A stretch of DNA of 64,000 nucleotides from Lewinella sp. LCG006 (GTDB lineage Bacteria > Bacteroidota > Bacteroidia > Chitinophagales > Saprospiraceae), in assembly GCF_040784935.1 (NCBI RefSeq), contig NZ_CP160680.1, positions 2,512,501 to 2,576,500 on the forward strand, given 5' to 3'. Position numbers and translations under genes: made by a program. Below the pieces are notes generated by a model that saw only the letters and a list, made by a program, of their open reading frames with translations, searched no databases and was not told where the DNA came from. Shown here piece after piece: positions 1 to 10,508 of this stretch. How positions within the stretch are numbered: the first letter of the stretch is position 1; each line of letters starts with the position of its first letter.

Positions 1-1010
<1,010 letters not shown>

Positions 1011-1136
1011 TTAAAATATAACTTTACTTGACGCTTTACGGTAGTAAGCCGAGTAGACTACAACTTTATCCCTTTTCTTGTCTATGTTTATCAATGGATA
1101 AACAAAAGAAATAAGCAGCGAAAGCTGTAAAGAATT

Positions 1137-1245
<109 letters not shown>

Positions 1246-1250
1246 TTTAT

Positions 1251-1292
1251 GAAGGGTCATTCGCATAACGCGGATGGCCCTTCTCCATTTTT
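1251..1292 (+). terminator. rRNA operon terminator
   Basis: A 14-bp stem (1251-1264 with 1270-1283, two G-T wobbles, loop ATAAC) starts five bases after the 5S gene and is followed by a T-rich stretch (CCATTTTTAG). It is a standard intrinsic terminator closing the rRNA operon. From 1293 to 1413 nothing else is recognisable. Confidence 0.85.
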
Positions 1293-1413
1293 AGCCCAAC
1301 CATCAACCAACAACCATCTATCTAACCATACGTGAAACTAGTGATTAGCAGCAACACAGTCTGTTCGCTGCCTGTTAATAGCATAATGGAACCCCTGCGT
1401 TAGTTGATCCTCT

Positions 1414-4400
1414 TTACTCCAAAGTGCCCGATTCTACTTTCTCTGGTAAAACTGATCCCTCGATGGGTGAGACAGGTGGGCGGGTCATTCGCCTAATAAT
1501 AGCATTATAAGCTGCTGCCTGAATACGGGGGCGATAATTTTCCCTGCCTAACTTGTTGTTCTGCATAGAAGGGTAAGTTCTATTAGACAAGAATACGACG
1601 ACCAATTCCTCCGTAGGATCTGCCCAAACACAAGTGCCCGTAAACCCCAGGTGACCAAAAGTACGCCGACTTGCTTCTTGAGCGATGTTTTGGCTGCGGT
1701 TGGGGTCAAGTTGCTTCATGTCGAAGCCTAAACCTCGGCGTGTTTCATCTTCAAAACGAGAAGTGAATTCTCTAACAATCTCAGGCTTTAAATAAACATG
1801 GTTGCCATAGATACCTCTTTGGAGTAGCATTTGCCATAATACGGCTAAATCGTGGGCATTGCCAAAAAGCCCCGCATGACCACTTATACCACCCAACATT
1901 GCTGCCCCCATGTCATGGACATAACCATGGACCGTCTCTTTACGCCAATAATTGTCAATTTCGGTAGGTGGGATTCTGTTTAGCGAAAAATGCTCTTTGG
2001 GTAGGAAATCAATATTGAATAAGCCCAAAGGTTCATAGAAACGCTGACGAACGTAATCATTTAAGCCTAGCTGACTCAGTTGTTTGACAAGACGAGCGAG
2101 GTAATAAAAACCTAGATCACTGTATCGGTAATTGTTATTAGAACGAAGATCAGATTGGTCTATGCTGTACCAAATAGAGTCGACATAGTTTTCACTAAGA
2201 AAGATATCATCGCTGACTTCGATCGTATATTCTCCACCAGGAGAAGAGTGATAGAGGTTGTTAGATTTTTGCCCACGCTCATCCAGTGTGTTTCTGTAAA
2301 AAGGGATCCAAGGCGTTAATGCTGCACGGTGTGCCAATATTTCCCGGATAACCAAGTTGTTTTTGTTGGTACCTTTAAGCTCTGGTAAATAATGGCCAAG
2401 GGTTTGATCAAGGTCAAGTTGCCCCGTTTGTACCAAATCCATAACTGCGAGCGTCGTAGCAGCAACCTTGGTCACAGAAGCCAGGTCATAGATGTCATCC
2501 TTGCTTACTTCGCGATCCTGGGTATAGGTATGGTGCCCAAAGGCTTCGTGAAATACTACTTTTCCGTGGCGTGCAATTAACACAACGCAGCCAGGTGTGG
2601 CACGCGTATCGATGGCTTCTTTAGCCAGGGCGCTTACGTATCTTTGTAAGCTGTCGGTGCTCATCCCCACACTTTCAGGCGTTCCATAGCCTAATCGAAA
2701 GAGCTTACTGGTACTAAGGCCTGCATTGTAATGGCTTTTGGGAGACGCGGTAATGGGGAGCCGCCCATCAAAACCAATGGCGCCAAAAATAGCTTGTGCT
2801 GTTTTATCCTGGGTTATATCGTCCTCATTGTAAGCTTCTACAACAGTACCTAGTTCGTCAAAAAACTTAAGGCTATATGGGTTACCAAAGACCACCAGTA
2901 CCACTTCGTTTTGCTGATTTAATCTTTGTAGAAACTTGAGGGTAGAAGACTTGATACCAAAATTACTGCTAGCAGAGCTGCCCATGTTGTGTAAGCTAAC
3001 GATAACTAAGTCTTCATCGGCAAGGCGATTGAGTAACTTTGTTGCTTCTTCCTCAGAGATGTCGCTGTCGGTATACAGTAAATCAACGGGAGCGTAATCC
3101 TGTAGCCTTTGTTGGAAAATGGTTCTTTTGTTGCTGCCAATGGCTAAAGCAGCTCTCTGCTGCTTAGCAATTTCTTTTATGGGTAAAAGATTGCGATCAT
3201 TACGAACGAGCGTCAGCGCATTCTCTATCAACTTTTCCTTCAAGGCTAAGGCATCAGGACTGTTCAGTTCTGCCAGTGCATTGTCTTCTATAAGAGGGGT
3301 AAAGGTTTGTAAGCCCATACGGTATTTGGCTCGCAAAACCCTTTTGATTTTCCTGTTGAATTCAGCTTCACTTAGTTGGCCTTCCTGCAAGTATTGTTTG
3401 ATCTTCATCTCGGCGTTGGCCAAGCTTTCAGGAAGGAGTAAAATGTCGTTTCCTGCCAGCAAAGAAGCGGCCTCTACCTCACCGTCACCAAAATGCTTAG
3501 TGACGCCCTTCATTTCTAGCCCATCGGTAAACGTGAGACCGTGAAAACCTAGTTCATCCCGCAAGACCCCATTCACCGTAGCAGGAGAAAGGGAGGTGGG
3601 GTAATTTTCTCTAGGCTCCAAGGCGGGTACCTGTAGATGGGCTACCATCACACTTCCCACACCGTGATTGATCAATGACCGGAAGGGGTAAAGCTCTATA
3701 CTATCGAGCCGCTGCCTGGTATGTGGAATAATTGGTAAGTCAAAATGAGAGTCTACATCGGTATCACCATGACCAGGAAAGTGTTTGGCGCAAGCCACAA
3801 TGCCATTGTCTTGCATCCCTCGCATATAATTTACGCCTTTGATGGCTACATTGAGTCGATCCTCGCCAAAGGAGCGGGTGCCAATAACGGGGTTGTTTGC
3901 GTTGTTGTTCACATCAACGACGGGAGCAAAATTTACGTGTACGCCTACCCTATGCATCTGTCGGGCAACTTCGCTGCCTAACTCATAGATCAGACCATTA
4001 TTCCGAATGGCACCCAGCATCAACTGACGCGGAAAATCCTGAACACTTTTCATGCGCATATTTAACCCCCATTCGGCATCCATCGCAATCATCATCGGTA
4101 GACTGGCCTGGCTTTGATAGCTATTAATCAAGCGTATCTGAGCTTCAGGGGTGCCTTGAAAAAAACACACCCCCCCAACGTGATAGTCACGAATGAGGCG
4201 TTCTACGGCTGCGACATGATCGGACCCTAAATTGGAATGTGCTCGAATCATGAAGAGCTGCCCCAGGCGCTGTTCGAAAGTCATACTGCGAAATACAGAA
4301 TCGACCCAGATTGCTTCCTGAGCGTTGGACTGATCAAGATTGGCATGGTATTGCCCCGCGAGCGGGAGCACTGCTAGCAAAAGTATACTCGACAGGGCGA

Positions 4401-4428
4401 GTGCACGAAAGAGAATACGCATGTTCAT
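1414..4428 (-). CDS. Glycoside hydrolase family 3 / beta-lactamase-family fusion protein
   Basis: Predicted exported protein (signal peptide about residues 1-25) of 1004 aa with two enzymes in one chain. Residues about 40-370 are a GH3 N-terminal barrel of the NagZ/beta-N-acetylhexosaminidase type, with the His motif KHFPGHGDT at 215-223 and a likely nucleophile Asp302 in FTDGLEM. Residues about 400-575 resemble the GH3 C-terminal domain. From about 585 a class C beta-lactamase/serine hydrolase domain follows, with SVTK (651-654, SxxK), YSD near 769 (YxN-like) and an HLG motif near the end in place of KTG. The likely role is muropeptide or peptidoglycan turnover in the periplasm. The fusion is familiar in Bacteroidota; substrates are inferred from family only. 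Confidence 0.92.
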   Translation of the reverse strand: MNMRILFRALALSSILLLAVLPLAGQYHANLDQSNAQEAIWVDSVFRSMTFEQRLGQLFMIRAHSNLGSDHVAAVERLIRDYHVGGVCFFQGTPEAQIRLINSYQSQASLPMMIAMDAEWGLNMRMKSVQDFPRQLMLGAIRNNGLIYELGSEVARQMHRVGVHVNFAPVVDVNNNANNPVIGTRSFGEDRLNVAIKGVNYMRGMQDNGIVACAKHFPGHGDTDVDSHFDLPIIPHTRQRLDSIELYPFRSLINHGVGSVMVAHLQVPALEPRENYPTSLSPATVNGVLRDELGFHGLTFTDGLEMKGVTKHFGDGEVEAASLLAGNDILLLPESLANAEMKIKQYLQEGQLSEAEFNRKIKRVLRAKYRMGLQTFTPLIEDNALAELNSPDALALKEKLIENALTLVRNDRNLLPIKEIAKQQRAALAIGSNKRTIFQQRLQDYAPVDLLYTDSDISEEEATKLLNRLADEDLVIVSLHNMGSSASSNFGIKSSTLKFLQRLNQQNEVVLVVFGNPYSLKFFDELGTVVEAYNEDDITQDKTAQAIFGAIGFDGRLPITASPKSHYNAGLSTSKLFRLGYGTPESVGMSTDSLQRYVSALAKEAIDTRATPGCVVLIARHGKVVFHEAFGHHTYTQDREVSKDDIYDLASVTKVAATTLAVMDLVQTGQLDLDQTLGHYLPELKGTNKNNLVIREILAHRAALTPWIPFYRNTLDERGQKSNNLYHSSPGGEYTIEVSDDIFLSENYVDSIWYSIDQSDLRSNNNYRYSDLGFYYLARLVKQLSQLGLNDYVRQRFYEPLGLFNIDFLPKEHFSLNRIPPTEIDNYWRKETVHGYVHDMGAAMLGGISGHAGLFGNAHDLAVLWQMLLQRGIYGNHVYLKPEIVREFTSRFEDETRRGLGFDMKQLDPNRSQNIAQEASRRTFGHLGFTGTCVWADPTEELVVVFLSNRTYPSMQNNKLGRENYRPRIQAAAYNAIIRRMTRPPVSPIEGSVLPEKVESGTLE

Positions 4429-4444
4429 AACTGGGATTTAAAAA

Positions 4445-6421
4445 TTAATTACCAGAGCGGACTTTCGTCTCAATATCAGGGTCTAGTTGTCGGGCTTTTT
4501 GCAAAGCTTGTTCAGCTGCTTCGGCTTGTTGGTTATTCCTATAGGCCGTGCCGAGGTCGTACCACGCTCGGGCATTGTTAGGTTGGAGTTGGGTGTTCTT
4601 TGTAAATAACTCAATTGTTCGAGGGGTATTGCCTGCTATGCCATTGGCTACGCCTAAAAGGCGGATGGTCTCATAATCTTCAGGCATGGCTTGGTAAGCT
4701 TGTTCCAGGTATTGAATAGCTGTCCTTATATCCCCTTTTTGTTCACCATAATAACGTCCAGCATCGCGGTAGGTAATCATCAGGTTATCAAAAGCTTGCT
4801 CGTAGCCGGGGTCTATCTGCCGAGCCTGTTGATAAGCCTGGATGGATGCTTCGTACTGCTTGAGGTAATTGAGGACATTGCCTTTGATGAAGTAAGCCTG
4901 TTTGTAGGTAGGGTGAATACGGATAGCCTCTTCAATGTGGCCAAGGGCTTCTTGCAACATGGATTGGCGTACCTGCTGTTGTTCTGGTGGCAGTGCCGCC
5001 CATTGAACAGACAGTTCTCCGGCCATGGCGTTCCGCAGTTTCGCACTGTTAGGAGAAGTATAGATGTCGGTCGTAAAGAGGGTGTAATTGTCTTTCCAGG
5101 CAGGGTTGCGAAGAAAGGTTAATACCATTAAAATACCACCAAAAGCCAGCGCTATTCCGGTTGCTAAACGATGGTTTTTTAAGTAAGTAAATAAACCCCA
5201 GGCGACTAATAAAGTAAAACCTACCGAAGGCATAAATAAGAATCGCTCAGACATGTTGGTACCTACCGGAAAGACGATATTCGATACCAGGGAAAGTGTA
5301 CCCAGATAGTAAAGTACGGCAAAGCTGCCAATGTTTTTGCGAAGAAGACCCCATAGACCATAGACCAATAAACCTAGGTACAAAAACAAACTCAGCAATA
5401 CACGCCAATCGTTAAAGCGCATGATATCTATCTGCCGGGGATAATAGTCGTGGGTGAGTTGTACGGGCGCCACCAATAATTGGGCGTATTTTCCAAGCGT
5501 ATAAGTAATGGTTGCTGCTTTCTCACTTCCTGAAAAGTCTACCCAGCGGCCTTGCTCCAATTTAAGGAAAGGATTGTTCATGAGCTCCTGGCTTGGTGGG
5601 CCTGCATCCCATCCTAATATCGAACCACGGATCATTAAAAACACAAGGGTCGCAGCTAAAAGCGGTGAGATACGCTTAACAATATCTCCCATCTTGGTTG
5701 GTGTAAACACAAAAAGCGCCAAAGGAGCAACGCCTAAAAATGTGATGGCGTTTTCTTTGGCCAATAAGGCCAGAAAAAAACAAACTCCTGCCAAAGCCGT
5801 GCGCAATGTGCCTCCTTTGAAAAGCAACCACAAACTGGTCAGACTGCCCAAGAGTGTAATGATTTCGTCGCGCCCTTTGATATTAGCTACCGCTTCGGTA
5901 TGCAAAGGGTGTACCGCAAAAAGGAAAGCCGCCAAAAGGGGAATCCAGTAAACCGCTAGTAAATTTATTTCACGATCCCAGGATTTACGGGCTTGAAACA
6001 TCGCTAGCAACAACAAATAAAGCATCACCACCGTGAGCCCATACCAAAGGGCATTAAATACGTGCATCACAGCTGGGTTGGCATTGAACAGGCCGTACTC
6101 TACGGCAAACATAGCAGGGGTGAGAGGACGGTAGCGGCCACCGGCCACCAATTTTGCCTTTCCCTCGACTTTGAAAAACCCATAAAAGGTATCGTACTGA
6201 AAAAGTCCAGGAATACCTGCTACTCCTTCCGTCGTAAACATGTTTTCGGTAATCACGATCGCATCATCTTGCGCGAAGTCGTGAGAGAAGGTATTGGCAT
6301 AAAGAACAACACTCAGCAAAAATAAGCCACCGGCGACCAAGCGGGTGCGTCCCAGCCATGCCCAGGCAGCGGGGAGGGTCTTTGTTTTTTTAGTGTTGTT
6401 TTTTTTATTTTTTGTAGACAT
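4445..6421 (-). CDS. Polytopic membrane protein with C-terminal TPR repeats (TMTC-like)
   Basis: 658 aa. A basic, Lys/Thr-rich N-terminus is followed by about ten hydrophobic segments (residues about 25-440), with an acidic loop FSHDFAQDDAIVITEN just after the first helix. That resembles the DD/DE catalytic loop of GT-C glycosyltransferases. Residues about 470-650 are tandem tetratricopeptide repeats (for example HPTYKQAYFIKGNVLNYLKQ and NARAWYDLGTAYRNNQQAEA). This architecture matches TMTC/O-mannosyltransferase-like proteins, so a glycosyl-transfer role is possible but unproven. It ends 16 bp before the GH3/beta-lactamase gene starts and may be co-transcribed with it. Confidence 0.85.
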   Translation of the reverse strand: MSTKNKKNNTKKTKTLPAAWAWLGRTRLVAGGLFLLSVVLYANTFSHDFAQDDAIVITENMFTTEGVAGIPGLFQYDTFYGFFKVEGKAKLVAGGRYRPLTPAMFAVEYGLFNANPAVMHVFNALWYGLTVVMLYLLLLAMFQARKSWDREINLLAVYWIPLLAAFLFAVHPLHTEAVANIKGRDEIITLLGSLTSLWLLFKGGTLRTALAGVCFFLALLAKENAITFLGVAPLALFVFTPTKMGDIVKRISPLLAATLVFLMIRGSILGWDAGPPSQELMNNPFLKLEQGRWVDFSGSEKAATITYTLGKYAQLLVAPVQLTHDYYPRQIDIMRFNDWRVLLSLFLYLGLLVYGLWGLLRKNIGSFAVLYYLGTLSLVSNIVFPVGTNMSERFLFMPSVGFTLLVAWGLFTYLKNHRLATGIALAFGGILMVLTFLRNPAWKDNYTLFTTDIYTSPNSAKLRNAMAGELSVQWAALPPEQQQVRQSMLQEALGHIEEAIRIHPTYKQAYFIKGNVLNYLKQYEASIQAYQQARQIDPGYEQAFDNLMITYRDAGRYYGEQKGDIRTAIQYLEQAYQAMPEDYETIRLLGVANGIAGNTPRTIELFTKNTQLQPNNARAWYDLGTAYRNNQQAEAAEQALQKARQLDPDIETKVRSGN

Positions 6422-6506
6422 AGAGTACTGAAGCTAGCTGTACCGTGCTAATTTAGATAACTTCAGTGACATTATTTAAAGCAAGCACTAAAAGCAATAC
6501 CTTTTA

Positions 6507-7841
6507 ATGGCGGGCGTTCGAAAATCGAGTATATCTTTACAACTCATGCACGAAGGGATCAAAAAACTACTCGGACCACCCACTTATCAGTTCATCGGTG
6601 TACTGGCGCTACTCTTTATTTTAGTAGGCCTGGTAGCGTCATCTGCAATGATGAGCATGGGGGTGATAGGCCTTGCGATGGTGTGGGTACTCCACCCGCA
6701 AATCAAAAGCAATGTACAGGCTTTGTTAAGGCAACCCGTTTTTTGGACCATCGTTCTACTGTTTATAACCTGGGGAATTAGTGGCTTGTGGTCGGAAAAT
6801 ACCGATTACTGGGCCAATCGTATGCGTATGCGCCTGCCATTTCTGCTCATGCCTGCAGGTTTGTTGGCCATCCCCCGCTTTGATCGCAAGGTGTATTATC
6901 CTTTGCTTTACGGTTTCTTCCTGTTGTTGAGTGTGATCTGTCTTTGCCTTTTAGCTTGGTACCTGGTAAATTTTTCGGAGATCACACTAGCGTATAAAAA
7001 AGGACAGGTACTGCCTACCCCGGTGATGCATATCCGGTTTAGTTTGATGGTGGCTTATAGCGTCGCCATTGGGATTACTTTTTTACAAGAAAAATGGACT
7101 TGGCGTTACGCTTGGGAAAGAGGATTACAGTATTTTCTAACAGGCTTTTTAATCCTCTTTTTACATATCCTGGCGGTGCGGAGTGGTCTGGTGGCACTGT
7201 ATGGTGTTCTTTTTTATTTTTTAATTAGGGAAATTGTCCTGCGTCGTCGTTGGTGGTTTGGCATCATGGCTGCACTTCTAATGGTGGTGGGTATGGCTAC
7301 GGCATATTTTACCCTTCCATCTTTGCAAAATAAAATAGATTATACGCTCTATAATCTTTACCATATTCGGCATGATAGCAACAGTACGGAACTATCAGAT
7401 TCACATCGTGTAGGGACGATTCAAGCAGGATTGGCCATGGGCAACGAGGCACCCATTTTGGGGGTTGGTGTTGGTGATGTCAGAGATAAAACCGAAGATT
7501 ATTTGCAGGTGAATTATCCCAGTGTAGCGGGATCTGGTTTCACCCCACAAAGTCAGTATGTATGGCAGTACGCTAGTATGGGGTGGGTAGGTTTATTGTT
7601 GTTTATCGTAGTGACCTTACTGCCTCTTTTCTATAAGAATGGTTGGAAATATGCCTTGTTAGGAAGCTTTTTAGCGATAGCGATACCTTCCTTTATTATT
7701 GAGCAAACCCTGGAAACACAGCTAGGTACAGCGATTTACCTTGTTTTTTTACTGATGGCTGCTCGCTACTATTTTATAGAAGATCTGTCCGATCATAGTA
7801 GGCTGCATCAACCATTGGTTCCCCTGGCCGGGGATAATTAA
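6507..7841 (+). CDS. O-antigen ligase/polymerase (Wzy/WaaL)-like membrane protein
   Basis: 444 aa with about 11 membrane segments and a long periplasmic loop (about 275-345) holding SHRVGTIQAGLAMGNEAPILG. That loop resembles the loop of O-antigen ligase (Wzy_C) proteins, in which a glycan is transferred or polymerised at the outer face of the inner membrane. No glycan genes are adjacent. The start is uncertain: a TACCTTTT sequence (6497-6504) resembling a Bacteroidota -7 box lies just upstream of the first ATG, so the in-frame ATG at 6546 may be the true start. The 3' end overlaps the convergent rhomboid gene by 68 bp. Confidence 0.8.
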   Translation: MAGVRKSSISLQLMHEGIKKLLGPPTYQFIGVLALLFILVGLVASSAMMSMGVIGLAMVWVLHPQIKSNVQALLRQPVFWTIVLLFITWGISGLWSENTDYWANRMRMRLPFLLMPAGLLAIPRFDRKVYYPLLYGFFLLLSVICLCLLAWYLVNFSEITLAYKKGQVLPTPVMHIRFSLMVAYSVAIGITFLQEKWTWRYAWERGLQYFLTGFLILFLHILAVRSGLVALYGVLFYFLIREIVLRRRWWFGIMAALLMVVGMATAYFTLPSLQNKIDYTLYNLYHIRHDSNSTELSDSHRVGTIQAGLAMGNEAPILGVGVGDVRDKTEDYLQVNYPSVAGSGFTPQSQYVWQYASMGWVGLLLFIVVTLLPLFYKNGWKYALLGSFLAIAIPSFIIEQTLETQLGTAIYLVFLLMAARYYFIEDLSDHSRLHQPLVPLAGDN

Positions 7842-8475
7842 ACCGGTAATAAAGCCCCACAATCAGGCCAAAGGCAAAGCCGGCGATATGTGCCCACCAG
7901 GCGACACCAGCTGTTTGGTTGGTCATGGATTGTAGGGCTTGGTTGCCTAAAGTTACTTGCTGAACAATCCAAAAGATCAGAAACAGGAATGCTGGAATGC
8001 GGATGAAAAAAATCAGCACGAGCATTTTTATTTTGGAAGTAGGATACATCACCAGGTAAGCCCCCATTACGGCTGAAATGGCACCACTAGCACCAACAGT
8101 AGGTACTTCACTCCCCATGTTGAAATAAATGTGCCCAGCATGAGCGGCCAGCCCACCAATGATATAAAAAATCAGGAAACGGAAATTACCAATGGTAGCC
8201 TCGATGTTGTCTGCAAAAATCCAAAGGAAGAGCATATTACCCAGTAGGTGCATCCAGCTACCGTGCAAAAACATACTGGTGAACAAGGTGAAAGTATCCT
8301 TCCCTGCGAGGGTCTCTACAGGAATACTGCCGTAGGTATACACAAATTGTTCAAATCCGGGAACAGATAAGGAGGCCTGGTATAAAAAGACCAGGACATT
8401 GATCACTATGAACGTGTAGCTGAAAAAAGGGAAATATCCCCCTTTTACCTGATCGTCACCGATAGGGAAGAACAT
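7774..8475 (-). CDS. Rhomboid family intramembrane serine protease
   Basis: 233 aa, six to seven membrane helices. The rhomboid signature is complete: Asn80 in HGSWMHLLGN, the catalytic Ser130 in GASGAISAVMGAY and the catalytic His196 in HIAGFAFG. It cleaves membrane-anchored substrates within the bilayer; the substrate is unknown. It sits 28 bp downstream of a small lipoprotein gene on the same strand and its 3' end overlaps the convergent O-antigen-ligase-like gene. Confidence 0.93.
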   Translation of the reverse strand: MFFPIGDDQVKGGYFPFFSYTFIVINVLVFLYQASLSVPGFEQFVYTYGSIPVETLAGKDTFTLFTSMFLHGSWMHLLGNMLFLWIFADNIEATIGNFRFLIFYIIGGLAAHAGHIYFNMGSEVPTVGASGAISAVMGAYLVMYPTSKIKMLVLIFFIRIPAFLFLIFWIVQQVTLGNQALQSMTNQTAGVAWWAHIAGFAFGLIVGLYYRFNYPRPGEPMVDAAYYDRTDLL

Positions 8476-8503
8476 AAAGGATGGCGTTGGTAAAAAAGAT
8501 GGT

Positions 8504-8896
8504 TTAGAGACTGCTCACAATAAGTTGTAAGCGGTAAGTTGCGGGATCGATTTTTTCACCTTCTGGATAAGGACTCAGCGATTCCGCCGTGAAAATATAT
8601 CCCTCCACCAGTGCTTGTGCTTCTTCGGGTTTACCGTTTCTCAGCGTCAGGGTTAAGGGGTCTCCATTGACGAGTAAGTTTACTTTTGCTTGGCCTTCCC
8701 ATACGCAGTTGGTGTTTTTTGGGCAGCGAGAATCTTCCGATACTTCCAACCATTTTATGGTCATAGCCGCTGATTTATTGACCAATTCCTGTTCAGGAGA
8801 GAGGGTGAAGGATTCCCCCAAAGGGAAGGTGGCGGTGTCATCGCAGGCATTGGCCAATAGCATCGATAAGGAGAAAAGCAAAAGGATAGCTTTCAT
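8504..8896 (-). CDS. Small predicted lipoprotein of unknown function
   Basis: 130 aa. The N-terminus is a lipoprotein signal (hydrophobic stretch, then LLANAC with Cys18 as the lipidation site). The mature part carries the pattern DSRCPKNTNCVWEGQAKV, with a Cys pair likely to form a disulfide. Similar short Bacteroidota lipoproteins share this pattern, but I know no function. It lies directly upstream of the rhomboid gene on the same strand, so co-transcription is likely. Confidence 0.75.
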   Translation of the reverse strand: MKAILLLFSLSMLLANACDDTATFPLGESFTLSPEQELVNKSAAMTIKWLEVSEDSRCPKNTNCVWEGQAKVNLLVNGDPLTLTLRNGKPEEAQALVEGYIFTAESLSPYPEGEKIDPATYRLQLIVSSL

Positions 8897-8971
8897 AGTT
8901 TTATTCTTTCTGCTAAAGGTAAAAAATAATAGCCTTATGAGTAGAGTTGTTGTGCTAGCAGAACGCTAATA

Positions 8972-9011
8972 AATATCCCGGACTTCGCACATCGGCAAAG
9001 CCCGGGATATT
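8972..9011. repeat. Hairpin AATATCCCGG/CCGGGATATT
   Basis: A 10-bp perfect inverted repeat (8972-8981 with 9002-9011) that continues imperfectly as CTT/AAG. It lies upstream of the lipoprotein gene and downstream of the desaturase on the minus strand. It may terminate desaturase transcription, although no T-run follows. Confidence 0.6.
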
Positions 9012-9041
9012 GGGAACTTGAAAAATCAAGTACTAAGGGTT

Positions 9042-9190
9042 CGGCGAAGAATAACTTCCCCATTTGATGCGGCCCTCTTGCCGCCATACTTCGTTGCGTC
9101 GTCGGTTGCGTAGCTGGGCTACGCGCCCATCCTCGTGCCTCGTCTGGCGGCAAGATGGCTCTCCTGAAAAGGACAACTTATTCTTCGCCG
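9042..9190. repeat. Composite palindromic intergenic element (~150 bp)
   Basis: Nested inverted repeats span this gap. The outer arms GGCGAAGAATAA (9043-9054) and TTATTCTTCGCC (9178-9189) are perfect, the middle arms TCTTGCCGCCA and TGGCGGCAAGA pair 11 of 11, and the inner part ends in GCGTAG CTGG GCTACGC. Together they give one long imperfect hairpin next to the desaturase stop codon. No protein is plausible here. It looks like a REP/MITE-like palindrome, but copy number cannot be judged from this window. Confidence 0.6.
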
Positions 9191-9194
9191 CCCC

Positions 9195-10316
9195 CTAAGC
9201 AACGACGCGTGCTTTCTCCAGATCGTACTGGCCATTTCCTAGTTTGTAAAGCAAGGTGAAATGGCTTTTTACGGCACCATAAAAGGTCTTGTGCTCGTGA
9301 TAAGGAATATTGAATTCCTTAGCTGTAGCTTTTACAATCGGAGAAATATTGCGGTAGTGAACATGGCAGATGTTGGGGAACAAATGGTGTTCTACCTGAT
9401 AGTTTAAGCCTCCGATGAACCAGGAAAAGAAGCGACTGCCATTAGCGAAATTAGCAGTGGTCTTCAACTGGTGAATGGCCCAGTTGTTTTCCACACTTCC
9501 CGTTTCGTCGGTATGAAAAAATTCTGTCTCCTCAATCACGTGTGCAGGTTGGAAGATCAATGCCAGGGTCATTCCACAGATGAAGTGCATCACTAAGAAT
9601 CCGATGAGGAAATGCCACCACACTTGTCCCCCAATCGTAAGAGGAAGTACAATGGTTACGATAATGTACCCAATTTTGTATAGGGATACTTCCAATAAGG
9701 CTTGTTTGAAAGTTTTGCCTTGGGTACCCAGTAAATTCTTTTCACGATACCGCACAAGCTGCTCGAAATCTTTACTCAAAAACCAATAGATGGTCATCAA
9801 GGAGTAAAGTATCGGTGCGTAGATGATCTGCAAACGGTGAATAGGCTTGCGTTTGGTATCTGGTGTTAAACGGAGAATTGCTTTCTGAATATCTTCATCG
9901 TGCTCGTGGATATTGGTAAACGAGTGATGAAGTACGTTGTGTTGAATTTTCCAGTTGATGTGATAACCACCAATGAGGTTAACAGTACTCCCTAAAAGGT
10001 TATTTAAGGTTTTATTATTGGAGTAAGCTCCATGGTTGGCATCATGCATGATGGATAATCCGATACCGGACATTCCAAGTCCCATCAATACCCACATAAG
10101 GAGGCTCCACCCAAAAGTTTGCGTGACACCAGCAATCAATATAGCCAGTGGAATAAGGTACAAGGCAATCATGAAACCCGTTTTGAATTTCATGTTCCAA
10201 TTTGCATGACGGGAAATCTCACGATCTTTGAAATACTGGTTAACACGTTGCCTAAGCTCTTTGAAAAACTCGGGCTGGTCCTCCACGTTAAATTTTACTG
10301 CTCTTGAATTCTGCAT
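9195..10316 (-). CDS. Fatty acid desaturase (acyl-lipid/acyl-CoA front-end type)
   Basis: 373 aa membrane di-iron desaturase. The three histidine boxes are complete: HDANH (91-95), HNVLHH (126-131) and QVEHH (307-311). The Gln-for-His start of the third box is typical of delta-5/delta-6 front-end desaturases, although the N-terminal cytochrome b5 domain of eukaryotic members is absent, so an external electron donor is needed. It inserts a double bond into membrane acyl chains. Regioselectivity cannot be read from sequence. A 192-bp gap without recognisable features (10317-10508) separates it from mtaB. Confidence 0.92.
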   Translation of the reverse strand: MQNSRAVKFNVEDQPEFFKELRQRVNQYFKDREISRHANWNMKFKTGFMIALYLIPLAILIAGVTQTFGWSLLMWVLMGLGMSGIGLSIMHDANHGAYSNNKTLNNLLGSTVNLIGGYHINWKIQHNVLHHSFTNIHEHDEDIQKAILRLTPDTKRKPIHRLQIIYAPILYSLMTIYWFLSKDFEQLVRYREKNLLGTQGKTFKQALLEVSLYKIGYIIVTIVLPLTIGGQVWWHFLIGFLVMHFICGMTLALIFQPAHVIEETEFFHTDETGSVENNWAIHQLKTTANFANGSRFFSWFIGGLNYQVEHHLFPNICHVHYRNISPIVKATAKEFNIPYHEHKTFYGAVKSHFTLLYKLGNGQYDLEKARVVA

Positions 10317-10508
10317 AAGTTTGATGATGTGTCGCCTATGTGAGCTACGACCTGAACATAAAAAGTGGGCTCCTAACCCGGAATCACATGGCGAGGGCTG
10401 CTATTAAAAAGCTGAAAATACGAATTATCAAGCAGAAGAAGGCCGAAAAAACTTAAAATGACGGTAATCTGGCAACCAATAATTTGCTTAAATACGGTGC
10501 CTATGTGA

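Noticed and set aside
1011-1136. Possible tRNA in the 23S-5S spacer
   Set aside because: No cloverleaf or anticodon stem-loop can be drawn in this AT-rich spacer.
8935-9153. A 72-codon minus-strand frame upstream of the lipoprotein gene
   Set aside because: It is made of the palindromic repeat element and its composition is that of the repeat, not of a protein.
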